Assembly: GCF_000143535.2 (NCBI RefSeq)
Contig: NC_037314.1
Location: forward strand, 1,488,001 to 1,552,000
Reading direction: 5' to 3'
DNA from: Botrytis cinerea B05.10
Lineage: Eukaryota > Ascomycota > Leotiomycetes > Helotiales > Sclerotiniaceae
Length of the DNA: 64,000 nucleotides
Within the stretch, counting starts at the first letter, position 1. Each line of letters begins with the position of its first letter. Under the pieces are notes generated by a model. It was not told where the DNA came from. It worked only from the letters and a program-made list of their open reading frames with translations, and ran no database searches. The translations under genes were made by a program, and so were the position numbers. This document shows positions 23,942-36,900 of the stretch, piece after piece.

Positions 23942-25516
23942 TTGGAATGACTTGACCAATGGATTAGTGTACAAGGTATGTTTGTCTCTGCTGAATCGAC
24001 GTCAATCGATGTCAATCAATGACATGTTTGATGCTAATTATATCTAGTTATGATATCCGTCCATGTCGGCGTACAGCACATCCTCTGCTACTGCATCCTC
24101 GACCCACTATACACACATACCTCGCAGCATGAGACTCGCAGATCTCTTGCCCTTTCCAATTCGATTGATCACCCAATCTTAGAATACGTCGCCTTGTACA
24201 TACACTATCTTCGATGTCGGTCCTTCAATCGCATCATCGTTTCTGGGCGTTCGCGGAGCATCTTTTCTCTTATTTTCTTATTTCTTTCCTAGCGCAGGGT
24301 GAAATAAGCATAAAGCACCAACATATTTTCATGGTTTCGTTTTTCCGTTACGACATATTGCATATGACATAGCTAAATGATGTGCATACGTTATGTGGTC
24401 CATGGCGTGGAAACACCCCTTTCTCTTTTTTAATCATCGGTCGTGTCTAAAGTTCGGGGGAGGCAGAGCGATGGAAATCTTTGCTCGAATTTTGATTTCT
24501 CTTGCTGTGCATAGATGATATGAGGCGACGATTGTGGCGGGAGTGGTATGGAGATGAGAATGTTCATACATTGCATACATACATATCGTACGTGGATAGA
24601 TGAGGACAAAACCTGTATTTGGAGTATTGGAGTGAAATGAATGAATGGATGGGATGGAGGGAAAGATGGGAAATGCTAATGATATGACCACCAACTACTT
24701 GATGAAATTTTTATATCTTTTGTGACTGTCGATGTGAAACAGAGTTGAATAATTCCAGATAATTTGTCTTCAAGAAATCATTCATGAACGTACAGCACGC
24801 ACAAATGCGAGAAAAGAAGCATGAACAAAGAGAATGATAAATAAGAAAAATACTAATCACATTTGAGAATACTACAAGAAAGATGGGCACAGCAAGCATT
24901 TATGAATCAATACACCCAAGTCGGAGATAGAAGGAAATATCGGGATCTTGGTAAGCCAATTCACATCACGCATCGCGCCTCACCACACCGAGATGCATCT
25001 GAGTGGAGATGTTTGGATCATTTTATTTTTCTCTTTGTCTCCCAAGCGGAAAATGGAAATTTGACGGATTTCCGATTCCGAATGGTTGGGTGGGTGGGTT
25101 GGTTGGGTGATTGGGATGGGTGATTGGGGGGAGGGGAGGGGGGGATTATGTCATGTATTGTTATGTAATTTTGGGTTTGGGGAATGGGAGGAACGGGAAT
25201 GGGAATGGGTGAGGTAGAGCTAGGTGTGGTTTGTATATACTCGAGTACATGTATGTATGTATGTATGTATGTATGTATGTATGTATAGAAATGGGGGAGA
25301 ATTTCTTGGGTATGTTCGAGCCTCGAGGGGTTACTCGATGGCTTTACTTTGGTTTTTTTTTTTTTTTTTTTTTGGATTTGGAATTGCAGTTTGTTATAGA
25401 CTAACGCATAGGAATAGTAGTGAGTACTCGACGCATCTGTGATTGAACATTGATTGTATTTGTACTTTCAGGATAAGATCGTTATTATCCTTCGCCCCCC
25501 CCCTCTCCGTAATATC
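23942..25516. other. Intergenic region with a 3' UTR intron, (ATGT)n and a long T tract
   Basis: A spliceable segment with GTATGT donor (23976), TGCTAAT branch and TATCTAG acceptor (ending 24047) lies 35 bp after the stop of the membrane protein gene and is probably a 72-bp 3' UTR intron. Further right are G-rich runs (about 25086-25220), an ATGT/TATG microsatellite at about 25249-25286 and a T tract of over 20 bases around 25351-25373. No additional gene is supported. Confidence 0.5.
25249..25373. repeat. (ATGT)n microsatellite and T homopolymer
   Basis: About nine uninterrupted ATGT units occupy 25249-25286. A run of more than twenty T occurs at about 25351-25373. Both are hypermutable non-coding repeats. 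Confidence 0.85.
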
Positions 25517-26458
25517 TTATTTCTTAAGTTCGAAATCTAGTATTTCTACTTTCTCCTGTTGCTCCTCTTCAACGTCTTCTTTTGTCGCTGTATCCACGAG
25601 TTCAATTTCGAATTCAAGCTCATACTCGGGGTTCTCCTCATCCACTCTCTCCTCTACAATCTCAATTTCGAATTCAAGCTCATACTCGATTTCCTTTTCG
25701 ATTTCCAACTCAACCTCAACCTCAACCTCAAACTCCTCCTCTTCCTCACTCTCTTCTGCATGTCCCAATCGCCCCTCCAGCTCTTCACACTTATCCCACC
25801 CCTCAACAATCCAAACCATTCCCCCATCACTTCTCATCTCTCTCCAATCTTCTCTACTGACACCCATCTGCCATGTTCTCAGAATCCCATTCTCGCACGT
25901 TCCTAGTCCTCCATTAATCTCCGCATCTCCTCTATTATCCTCACATCCCTCCGCGTGCAGAATCCACGGTTCCATGATTTCGATTTCCATTTCTTCCTCC
26001 GTCTTCTCCTTTTTACCATGGCACTTCTTCTTTCGATTCTTCTTCTTGAGTTCCTCGTCTGCGCGGCCAGGGGACTCGAATGTGTGTTTTTGTTTGTCTT
26101 TCTCAATACTGTTGATCTCAGCGGGGAAATATACCCAAAATCTTTCACTCCCGTCGCCTCCTGCCCCGTCACATCCACACCCGGAACTAAAATCGTAAAC
26201 GTATCCCCAATCATCAACAATATTTGGGTGGAGGGCGACGGGCTCAACGATTCCTTCGCAGAAACCAGGGAGTTTTGCTGAAGCATGCGGTTCGAGGGCG
26301 CCGGAGGTGTAGGGTGTTAGGAAGGTAGCGGAGTAAGAGAGACATTTTTCGGGGGACGTGAGCGGAACTTGGGAAGATGGGGGTGTGAGGGCAGAGACGG
26401 GAGGGTGGAGAAGGGCGAGGAGAGGAAGGTAGCGGAGGAGGTTGGCTGGGGCGTGCAT
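25517..26458 (-). CDS. Predicted secreted protein with very acidic repetitive C-terminus (313 aa)
   Basis: The family is not recognised. The N-terminus (MHAPANLLRYLPLLALLHPPVSA) is a plausible signal peptide with cleavage near 23. Residues 24-115 look like a folded secreted module with several cysteines and aromatic residues (GYVYDFSSGCGCDG, RFWVYFPAEI). A basic patch follows (ELKKKNRKKKCHGKK, about 138-152). A second Trp/Cys-containing stretch covers about 165-235. The last 80 residues are dominated by Glu alternating with Val, Ile, Leu, Phe or Tyr and contain the duplicated motif EYELEFEIE. At DNA level, the copies at 25601-25628 and 25661-25688 are exactly 60 bp apart. No intron is needed. 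The tail may owe its openness partly to simple-sequence composition, so confidence is moderate. Confidence 0.55.
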   Translation of the reverse strand: MHAPANLLRYLPLLALLHPPVSALTPPSSQVPLTSPEKCLSYSATFLTPYTSGALEPHASAKLPGFCEGIVEPVALHPNIVDDWGYVYDFSSGCGCDGAGGDGSERFWVYFPAEINSIEKDKQKHTFESPGRADEELKKKNRKKKCHGKKEKTEEEMEIEIMEPWILHAEGCEDNRGDAEINGGLGTCENGILRTWQMGVSREDWREMRSDGGMVWIVEGWDKCEELEGRLGHAEESEEEEEFEVEVEVELEIEKEIEYELEFEIEIVEERVDEENPEYELEFEIELVDTATKEDVEEEQQEKVEILDFELKK

Positions 26459-29428
26459 CTTGAGATAAGATGGGAGGGATGCGTGGATTGTTGTGTGTTT
26501 TTTGGATTTTCTTTTAGACTCAGTAACTCAAAGTATATAACACAAATGAGCAAAGCAGAGAAAAGAAAAGTTGGGGAGAATAGTACAAAGTCGAGTTTTC
26601 CCTTGAAACCAGCTTCAACATTACTTTTGAAGAGATTGGTTTGGTCAAGGAATGATGCAGATATATGCCTTCATCTACCAACAGATCAGCTGTTTGAAGC
26701 CTTACCCTGCGAAGGTCAGCCTTGATCTTGAACTCCAATTGAGTCTATACATACACAATAAAGGCCATTTCAGACCGTCTCAGCCATCGTCCTTCGACCA
26801 GGCATGGCCAAAATATGTACTTATGAACAAGCGATCTACAAAAGACATCAAATTTGTGGCGAAAGTCGAAGTGTTAGTCGTCCTACAGCTAAGCGCTGGA
26901 CGTATCTCAGGTCGCTTCATTCCTCGATTGAATGTTTGTTGTGCGCTTAGTTTGATTGGCGCCAACATACGCATACTTACAACGTGCGGGATCCTTCATT
27001 CAAATGAATGCAAAATCGATCATTAAATGATATTTTCCTGCAAATGGGTTAATTTGTGTAGAATGAATACGCAAGAATCACAATCGCCTGCGAACACTTG
27101 ATTCTCAATTGACCGCTTCCCTGCGTTATACTATTAAATGAGGATGAGAGAAAAGTCATGTATTCATTTTTGAGACTGATGTAAGATTGCATAATTCGAT
27201 AATTCCATACATGTAGCCACGATGCTATGTGCAAATAAAGACCATTGGAGAAATTCTCATCGGCGTATGCTTGTAGAGTGTATACACCCGTAAAACCTCG
27301 ACGCGTGATTACTTACAGGTGGATCCATTATCCAGGCCTGGCACGCTCCCAGAATATACTCCGAGTTGTGCGTTTTGTAGAATGGAAGCACGGAAAGAAA
27401 TAAACGAAAGTAAGTCGAATTTAATCCTGTGGATGCTCTTAGATATCGACATGCATCTTCCATACGATTGAAGAAGGCCCTACTGCTTGGTTACGAGATT
27501 CACCATTAGTACAGCCATTTGAAATCGCCGGGGCGAAATGAACTGAAACCTTGGATTTCCAATCTCAAGGAATATCCGAAGCGCTTGCTTAATGACGGAC
27601 CTATCGAGGCTCCTACTGTCCAACATTTGCGACTGAAAATGAAATTTGCGTGAAACAATAATATTTGGAAAACAACTGCTAGACATGTTGTTCGGCTGTC
27701 CAACCGCGAGGTGCAAAAACACATGTATTGATGAGAACACAAAGGGCATATGGCCAGAAGAGGAAAGAATCAAACGTGCTATTGACAAAAGCCAAACAAA
27801 TTGAGTGTTCTGTTGGGGAAAAGTGTAGACGGGAGTATCAGGGTGCCTAAGTCGTCCTCATAGTGATCCCTCCGTCCGACCATAAAAACATCGAATCGTG
27901 TGCATCACGAGTGTGTCAGTGAGAGGATGTCTGACAAAACTATGGGCAAGCTTTACGATGGAAGATTTGTTATGCGAAGTACTTCGTAGAGAGAATGAAC
28001 GATTGTCTGTCGATGGTAGCAGTAACCAGTGTGAAGAAAAAGGCGGTGCTTAAACATTGAAGACTTGAAGAATGCTGCGCGACTCTTGTTGACTCCACCA
28101 GAGTTACAAGTTCACGAGACCGCCACACGCATGGTTTCCGGATTCCTGAAGGCGATCGATCCCTATATCGTATAATAACACGGTAAGGTCACGCGCTCGT
28201 TTTCACACGTCACTTTGCCACTAATTGAGGCTGATATCCACACAGGTACGATGGGGGTGCAGCAAAGAAAAGTCAAATAGAACAAGATCCAAACCCCGAG
28301 TTCACGTTTTGATGCTGTCCAGAGTTGTCATTCGTGCAATTCATGACCGAACTTATGGCGACCTAATAGGCTAATTCCTATATATAACCTCTGCATAGCT
28401 ACCGGGCTTTTGCAGCAACAGTATTCTCCGTCTGGCTGCGGTGCGAAGTACGAGGCGTGCGATACGCACATCGCACATCGCACATCGTACTAATGGGTAG
28501 GTAGGGATGACACAGCCCGAAACAGCCACCAGAAACCCTGGGATCGCGATATCGATATCGTATACTCGTAATTATCGTCGTGCGGCCAGCAGCAGAGGGG
28601 GCGAGAAGGCGAGAAGTCGCGACGTCGAGAATGGAGAATGGAGAATGGAGAATGGAGAGGAACACTCTTCTCCTAGCAAAACCGGGCCATGCCGAGATGT
28701 CGTCGAGTCAAAGGCTGGCTCTGGTGTAGTCTAATTACCATTACGCTCGCTATTCCAACCGACAAGCGCCAAATCCAGAATCGATCCGAGAGGTTTCAGT
28801 ACGACATGCGACATTCATTACTCGAGCAGAGACCCATGTTGGCGAAGGGAGGGAGGTACTTGGTAATATGGGGGACCCGATTAAATATGATGATATAATC
28901 TCGATAATCTCCGATTTCTTAAAATACAATCATACATACCCTTACACTTCGCCGTTCCCACATAGCACATAGCACATAGCACACACATAGCACACACATA
29001 GCACACACATAGCACACACATACACCACCCACAGCCAGATGAGCGATCCAATTATATATTCAGCCTCGTACTGCCTTTGCCCGGCTGAATGACCAATCGC
29101 ATATCTCTTGCTATTCACCTCGGTAGCACCAGATCAAATTGACAAGGGTTTGGGGTGGCTCGTGTTGTCTTCGTTCGTTCGATCATCCATCCATTCATTA
29201 CCTACTTGCCCATTTCTGGATCCCAAGTCCAAATCCCAATATTTTTATCTCTCTGGCCTTTCTCGTACTTTGCCTCCCTACCAATACGACGCTTTAAATA
29301 GTATCCCACATTTGGTATTGGTAAGAGGCTTTGCGCTCACTGCATTGCTTTTTTCTCTTTCCAACGTTATATTTCTCTTCAGGTTCTTGCATTTTGGTGT
29401 TTGGTCCCCAGATCCGAAAGAGTTGGGC
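26459..29428. other. 3-kb intergenic region upstream of the Zn2Cys6 gene
   Basis: No gene is supported. GAATGGA-type heptamer repeats occur at 28627-28657. CACATAG/CACACATAG repeats occur at about 28960-29022. A CGATAT palindromic stretch lies at about 28545-28560. The last 350 bp before 29429 are pyrimidine-rich and look like a promoter and leader. Confidence 0.5.
28960..29022. repeat. CACATAG tandem repeat
   Basis: Three CATAGCA units are followed by four CACACATAG-type units directly upstream of the regulator gene. It is non-coding. Confidence 0.75.
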
Positions 29429-30985
29429 ATGATGGATGTGATCCGTCCACGAAGACCACATCACAAGAGTAGAACCGGATGTCTTCAATGCAAGTCAAGA
29501 AAGGTCAAGGTGCGTATTCTCTTATTGCCTTCGTTGGGTGGCATTTCACCTCCATATATTGCAAGTCTGCGTCCATGATTGCTGCACCAATAGAACATCC
29601 TAGTCTCGGTCATGAAAAGCTCTCTGGTCGACACAATCTTCTCAATGGGGTTCTCGGCGTTGCACCCACATTACTCATTACATTGTTTTTTCTCCAATTT
29701 TCCCCAAATTAAAATAAGATAAAATAGGATTTAGCTGACAAACATATAAAAAAAGTGTGACGAGAAGAAACCATCATGCCAGAAATGTCAAAGTTACGGT
29801 TCGGGGTCAGAATGCTCCTATTTGCGTACACATCCCATGAAGAGTCTTCATAGTCACGAGATTCAGTGCAGTACGATGATGCGACAAGGCTCAAAGTCAA
29901 AATCGCCAGCGTCTGATATCTTACCTTCAAAAGTTGAATTGAGCCCTAGACCAGCTGTTTCGCCTACTCCATCTCTGTCTGCATCTAGTTATTCCTTTTC
30001 TACCCTTGATATGGAGCTTCTTCATTATTACACCGTGTACGGCGTTTCGGACTTCATCGATTTTGCTAGTGGTCAAGAACTCTATCGGACAACTGTTGTA
30101 GAACTAGCTTTCCAGTTTCCTTTTCTTATGCATGAGATTCTTGCTTTGGCCGCCTTGCAACTATCACATGCCCGACCCCTCAAAGCTGCTTACTATCACG
30201 AAGCATCGACTGCTCACCTAACTACCGCTCTCCAACTATTCCAAGATACGGTTTCCAATCTCACGGCTGAAAACTTTCAAGCACATTTCGCATTCACAAC
30301 CATGATGTTTACATTTGCCTGGACATCTCAGGATTCCAATCTGCCCAATCATCTGTTCTTTGGACCCGAATGTGCCGAAAGTGGAAGTGCATTCCCTCAC
30401 TCTCAATGGGTCAAGCTTTACCGAGGTTCTAATTTTATACTCAAAAATACTTGGGAAAGTCTGTCTCGTGGTCCATTTAAAGTAGTATTGGACCCTTGGA
30501 TAGATTTCCAACAAGATTACATCCCACCACTCGACCCAGCTGACGATGTCCACGTCTCTTCGCTATCAAATGCATGGTCCAGTACTTCCTCATGCGATCT
30601 CCCGCTCGAACAGCGACAACATTTAGATCACGCACTCAATATGTTGAAACGGGTATATGGACTCCTGAGAGCCCCCAATGCACCCTCACCTTTAAGCGCG
30701 GTGATGAGTTGGTTTTCTTCGATATCCGATGAGGTGGAAGCGATGCTGGGTAGGAAAGTGAAAGAAGCGTTGTTACTCGTGGCGTACTACTGTGTGTGTG
30801 TACATCGTGTATCACATGTATCGTGGATGAGTGGGAAGGGGAAGAATCTGTTGCAGACTACTTTGAATGTGTTGGGGCCTGGATGGGAGGAATGGACGGC
30901 GTGGCCTATAGAAGTCGTTCTGGGGAGAGAATGGAGGGGTGGGAAGACGATGAGTGTGGATTTTATTAGTGGTGCATCATCATGA
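29429..30985 (+). CDS. Zn2Cys6 transcription factor, Upc2-like (436 aa, two exons)
   Basis: This is a fungal binuclear zinc-cluster regulator. Exons are 29429-29509 and 29756-30985. The 246-bp intron sits inside the zinc cluster, between C21 and C28, and the frame is restored exactly. The six ligands are C18, C21, C28, C35, C38 and C47 (C-x2-C-x6-C-x6-C-x2-C-x8-C), preceded by a basic RPRRPHHKSR segment. Residues about 90-420 match the helical regulatory domain seen in Upc2-type sterol regulators, with motifs YYTVYGVSDF and FQFPFLMHEILALAALQLSH. I chose the ATG at 29429 because upstream in-frame codons are low-complexity leader sequence. The target genes are unknown, and a sterol role is only a family-level suggestion. 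Confidence 0.85.
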
Positions 30986-31355
30986 GGAGTTTTTGGGATT
31001 GCGTGCATGCATTTGAAAATTGGCGTTGGAGATACCAGTTGGAAGGCTTTTGTTGCATTAATCGGGCGTACTTGGGTATATCAGCGGGGATGCATGTGTG
31101 ACAAGTCAAGTTTTGATTGAATAGTTTGTGTCTTATATCGAATAATACCCCCCATACTCGCTCAAGAACCCATGGTGTACTCCTCGAACCTTCCTTGTAA
31201 ACGCCGCTAGAATAAATATGGAGAATTCCACTGCCGATAACACCAATAATTCTCTACAATCGTCACAATATCATCATGATATACTGAAGCTGCGAAAGCA
31301 ACCTTCAAATAATATCCATGTGTTCTCCTTCCTCAAATCAGATATTCACCAATCC
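30986..31355. other. Convergent spacer, Zn2Cys6 gene / vps60
   Basis: This 370-bp spacer separates two convergent genes and should contain both terminators and polyadenylation regions. AATAAA-like AT-rich stretches are present near 31208-31218. No other feature was seen. Confidence 0.5.
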
Positions 31356-32060
31356 TCAAGTAGCAGCTTCCTTGACCTCACCCACCTTTTGTGGCGGCTC
31401 ATCAATAAAACTCGGCACCTCATCCACCATAAAACTCGGCGTCCCCTCCGCCATGCCCCCCAACCCCTCCAACTCCGCCTCCTCGCCCAGCGCCTCCAAC
31501 TCCGCATCCAACTCCGCCTCATCCACCTCCTCCGGCAAATCATAACTCCTACTAATACTCTCCTGAATCTCATTCCCCACCTCCATCAAATCGGCCATCT
31601 CATCCTGCATCCTCTCAATCTTATCAATATCAATCTTCCCATACTGTTTCTTCAGCGCCGCATTCGTCGACTTGAGCGTCGACACGGTCGTCATGACGTT
31701 TTGCAGATTATCTTGCATCATGGCTGCGCTTTCCATGTTGTAAGATTGCTGCTGCAGTTGGTCGCGCTGGCCTTCGTACATTTTGCGTCGCTGTAGAACT
31801 TTGAGCGCTTTCTGCTTGATGGCGGTTTTGCCCGGCCCGTCGCGCATCTTGGAGAGCTTGGTTTGGTAGGAGGTTAGTTCGGCGTTGATGGAGGCGAGCT
31901 TGACGTCGAGCGAGGATATGCGTTCGTCGACCTAGAGGAGAGGGGGTTAGTTGGCTGGGGTGTGGAGGGAGGAGGGGGGGTAAATATTGTTTACATTGGA
32001 AATCGCAGAACTGAGGGTTGGTTTGGGGGCGGAGGACTTGGCGCCGAATAATCTATTCAT
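31356..32060 (-). CDS. vps60: Vps60/Mos10-type ESCRT-III protein, CHMP5 family (213 aa, two exons)
   Basis: This Snf7-domain protein acts late in multivesicular-body formation, where Vps60 (CHMP5) recruits Vta1 and regulates the Vps4 ATPase. Exons are 32060-31995 and 31931-31356, joined over a 63-bp intron. The joined N-terminus is MNRLFGAKSSAPKPTL, followed by the basic helix 1-2 hairpin (KLASINAELTSYQTKL; KQKALKVLQRRKMYEGQRDQL). Helices with QDNLQNVMTTVSTLKSTNAALKKQYGKIDIDKIERMQDEMADLM are diagnostic of CHMP5/Vps60 rather than of Snf7 or Vps2. The acidic C-terminal part (about 145-213) holds the autoinhibitory helix, including a LDAELEALG stretch. Length fits the family. A 192-codon frame on the opposite strand is only its antisense shadow. 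Confidence 0.94.
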
Positions 32061-33917
32061 CGTGATGGTTTGTATGTATGTGTGTGTGTATGTATGTATG
32101 AACAGATTGTGATGAAGTTTGAAAAAATTGTGTTTTGCTATGAATGTTGTGCAGGAATTGGATTTCCCGATTATGAATTATGATTGATTAGGCAGTTTGG
32201 TCTTGAAGGTCCAGGCTGCTGCAGTGTGATGATTGATTGATGGTTTGGAAACATGCTGGGTATTCGTCATGGGCACGGCATCAAATCTTGCCGGGGTTTG
32301 CTCTCGGCTAATTGGTCACTGATGTATCTTTATCGGGTCATCACGTGGCGTCTGGCTGGGATTCAATCTCATCATTCATGTCTCTTCCATCTTTTCCATC
32401 TTTCTGTCATGATCAGATATATGCAAGACACGTTGTCAGTTGGCTGCTTGGGGTGAATAGTGCAAGGAAGGAGGATGATAGGATGAGCCGTTGATACATT
32501 GATCCCAAGTACGAAGAGGCATATGAATTGTGAAACCATCGCTCGCTGTGTCGATACGCACGCCTAGACACACACCCATCCACATGTTCGTCGTGCTCAT
32601 ATCCATACACACATCTACACACTCTCATATACATATCTATGCACACACTCCACACACGTCTGATATTCACCCATAGATCATACGCACACGAATGAGGGGC
32701 GTGAATCAACGACCTACCACACCACCCACCACCCACCACCTGCCCAGCGCTCTCACGATTGGTTCTCCCTCTCTTGTCTCTCGTGAAATGAGTCGGACTT
32801 CTTGGTGACCATAGCAGAAAGGTCCCTGATGCTAATTTCCAAAGGCTCGAGCAAGGCAGAAAAAGCAATCACATCAACTTGTACCCACTCAACTTCCCTA
32901 TCTTCCCAAACTGCAACGAACTTTTGCGCCCCGATGTGGAAAATTGATCAAGTAAGAAAAAGACAAGACCACAAAGAGACCCAAACAACTTTGAACCCCA
33001 CCATCGACCTGCCTTGCCTCTGTGCCCTCTCGGACAGACCAAGATTTTCCGATTTTTCTAACAATCAGAGGCAGAGAGCACTCGATCAGCAAATTCCCCA
33101 TCTGTACTTCTAAAACAATTACCTTTCCTGTTTCTTATTCTTGAGATACCCTTTTTATTTGGAAAATTGCCGGTCCGTTGGTTGGCTGCGTGTATCCGTC
33201 TAGATCTCTCTTTCGGCCATCTAGTCAAAATTGGAGATATCAATCCAGCCCAGCCCACAACGTCTTGACAATCTCCCTTACCATACACAGACAGATCCCT
33301 TCCGCAACGCATAGCAACATTGATCCTGCTCTTCTGGCCTCTTTGCTTAGTCAAATGGGAGGAGGAGCGTAGTTGAGGAGAGTCTCAATTCGGAATCCAC
33401 TGTGCACATAAAGCACAATTGATATTGAAACGCAGGAAATATATTCCGTAGGTAAATCCCGTTTTACCGTTATTTACATTATTCACAACTACAATGAAAT
33501 GAATGGCTTGCGGAAGCGCAGGGCTGAGAGAGTCGCGCGCCCAAATTAAGGCACCATTCACCGACTAGCCACACAATCCTCTCCTCTATTCCTCAATTTG
33601 CGGATTGTACATGATTATCCACTTCTCAAACATTGTCACTGACCTCACATCTTTATTTATAGTCATATTTACGATCTTTGATTCTGAACGAAACACAATT
33701 CGACACGATATCACAGATAAAAAGTGCATATCTGCAGGCGGGAACCATTCCCATACAACCACCTTTTTTTCCTTGTGGGGAGAAGTACATCATACCTGCG
33801 GCTCTTCAGCGATTGATACGCATGATTAATCTCAAGATACGAACATAAAAACAATACCCATATCTCTTTCTACCACCATTTCCTGGGTGGCGGACGAGTC
33901 CTCTTACATAATTCATC
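32061..33917. other. Intergenic region vps60 / SAPS gene
   Basis: No gene is supported. TGTATG repeats occur immediately upstream of vps60 (about 32071-32100), and CACA/CATA-rich sequence at 32550-32660. The 300 bp before 33918 are AT-rich and likely hold the promoter of the SAPS-domain gene. Confidence 0.5.
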
Positions 33918-36900
33918 ATGTTCTGGCGATTCGGCGGATATGCCAACATTTCTACCATCGATACCCTGCTCGACAAAGAAGATGTTACCCTAGAGCAGTT
34001 GTTGGATGAGAGCGATCTCATACAAGAACTAAAACAACACAACTCCAAGTTGATTGAATACTTACGGGAAGATAAAATCTTAGCAAGGCTCCTGGAATAT
34101 GTTGTGGCTCCTAAACCGGAGACTATCGCATCAGAAGACGCCGGGGCAGAATCGACAGAAAACTCAAGTTCACCAAACTCAAAGGGCAAAACTCGATCAT
34201 TTTCACTTTCTCGCCAGTCCTTTGAAGATGCCGACGAAGAAAAAGAGAAGAAACGAACTCGCTATGCTTACGTTGCGGCCGAAGTCTTATCCTCGGACAA
34301 CTGGTCAATCTGTGAGGCTTTGATGGAGAACCAACCTCTGTTGCGCAAGTTTTGGGAGTTCTTGAAGCTTCCTGCGCCTTTGGATCCTTTACAAGCCAGT
34401 TATTTTACGAAAGTCAATGAGGCTCTGTTAGATAAAAAGACTGAGGAAATGCTTGAATTGCTAAAGTCGATAGAAGGCACAGTTAAGAGTATGCTTCAGC
34501 ATGTGGATTCTCCTATGATTATGGATCTCCTTTTAAAAATAATTAGTTTGGAGAAAGCGGAAGGAGGTGCAGGAATTGTTGATGTATGTTCCTCGCCTTT
34601 CCCATTTTATTTTTTATCTGCTAACGCTCGAAACAGTGGCTACATTCGCAAGACTTGATGCCAATCCTTCTCTCTTTTCTATCCTCCGAACACAGCTGGG
34701 CCACACAAACTTCAGCGGGTGATTTTCTCAAGGCAATTATCACTATCTCAGCAAATGCGTCACAAAACGAGCAGTCGTGCATAGGACCAAATGAGCTCAC
34801 TCGCCAACTTGTTTCTCAGGCATGCATTGAAAAGTTGATCTCCGACATGCTTAAGGGTGGAAATCCGTTGACTGTTGGAGTCGGCATTGTTATTGAAGTC
34901 ATTCGGAAGAACAATTCGGATTATGATCCAGAGGTTGGAGCTGAGGCAAATGCAGTACCATCCAGCCGCGATCCTATATATCTCGGAACCCTTTTGCGAA
35001 TGTTTGCCAAACACGTCCCTGATTTTATGGAACTTATCCTCAGTCCCAATCATACCGTTGGAGGAGGAGATGGTCCTGTAACAATACAAAGAAAGGAGCT
35101 GAGTGCTGCCTTTGGTGGTAAAATTGAGCCCCTTGGATTTGACAGATTTAAGACTTGCGAGCTCATGGCCGAACTTTTGCACTGCAGCAACATGGGCTTG
35201 TTGAACGAAGTCGGCAGTGAAGAGTTTGTCAAGACGCGGGATATAGAGAGAGAACGATTAAAGGCCGAGGGTAAACTGAATCCATCGTCAACTGCCCTAA
35301 TGTCCGAAGACGACCTCACAATGAAATCTTCAACACAAACACGACTAGGTTCTCCAGATGGTTCTAGGAAACTGGAGGTTCAAAATGCTTCCGATGATGA
35401 TGGATTTGAAGAAGTTACGCATGCAACAGAACTTGGTGATGATGCCAAGGACGATTTTGATGAGAAACATGAACACGAAGAGACTTTACTTACTTCTACC
35501 CAACCGCCTGTTTCTTTCCTTGACAAGGATGACGAGGAATTTGTTGATGAACCTTTGAGCTCGCCAAGACTACAACCGCTGTCCGATGAGAATACGTTAC
35601 ATGAACCAGAGATGGCTGTCCTTCCTCTTTCTCCAACCAAGGAACTTTCTCAACAAGTTGGCTCTTTAGGATTTACTGACGAGGATACGACTATGACCTC
35701 CCCTCCTCCATCTATCGATGCTACTGTCCTCGATGATACCGAAGACTCTTCTGATGGTTCCCACAAACATACCCCTGAGTCCTCAGAGGGCTCTCCCGAA
35801 AGCCAGAGTGTACCGATGGAACCACCTACCGAATCTTCAGTACCCACAGAAGAAGTTCCTCATGCTGCAGAAGTCATTCCACTTCCAGAAGATACCCCTG
35901 CACCTTTGTTCTCCAAGAAAGCAGGATCAACGGAAGAGACTGGCGATACATCAGCCGCCGTTCCTGGCGATGGTAACATGAGTCTTGACAACATCGATAC
36001 TACTATGCGCGATGCTGGTGAAGGCAACAACTCCGTACTGATGGGCAACACGGGGGAACCCTCTCAAGATCAAACTTTGGAAACTACAGGTGCTCCTGTA
36101 GTTGGAGATTATCTCAAGATGCAATTTGTTGAACATAAAGTTGTGCCAACTATCTTAGTAAGTTTTCACCAGGCATCATATTTGAGTACATGAATTAATC
36201 AATGTAGGATTTCTTCTTTCGATTTCCTTGGAATAACTTCTTACATAATGTCGTATATGACGTTGTACAACAAGTATTTAATGGACCTATGGATCGTGGA
36301 TACAATCGATCACTTGCGATCGACCTCTTCGAGACTGGAGACATCACAATGAGAATCGTTGATGGGCAAAAGAAGAGCGACGAGGCACAAGAAAAGAACA
36401 AGATGCGACTTGGTTACATGGGCCATCTTACACTCATCGCCGAGGAGGTTGTGAAATTTACAGAGCGACATCCTCCCGAGCTCCTATCTGACTCTGTGTT
36501 GGAGAGAGTCATGAACGGTGATTGGATCCCGTATGTGGAGGTCACTCTGGCAGAAACTCGGGAACGGGATAATGCAATTCTCGGGGGCGTTAGACCAGAT
36601 ATGGCAGTTGGTCCACGACAAGCAGTCATGAATGCGGTGAACGCAGCCAACAATTTCGGAAACGCATCGTCTGCTCTCGCCGACGCAGGCCTTAATGGGT
36701 CAACAGGTCTCGACAGCGTTGAACTCGCTAACAACAATGGGACTGGCAACAACTTCATCACTGGGGGTACATTACTGAGCGGCTTTGGAAGTTCCAGTGA
36801 TGAAGAAGACGACGAAATGGATGAAGATAATGACGAGGAAGGAAAGAATAGTGGTGGTACATCGGCAGAAGTGGGTCATTCTGTTCCTCCATCAGCCCCC

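Noticed and set aside
25443..26198. 251-codon Ser-rich forward frame
   Set aside because: Antisense to the Glu-rich secreted protein. Serine runs arise from complementing GAA/GAG-rich repeats. The choice of strand relies on the signal peptide and the better N-terminal composition of the reverse frame.
31218..31796. 192-codon forward frame rich in Leu/His/Arg
   Set aside because: It is the antisense shadow of the vps60 coding sequence, and its composition follows from the acidic codons on the other strand.
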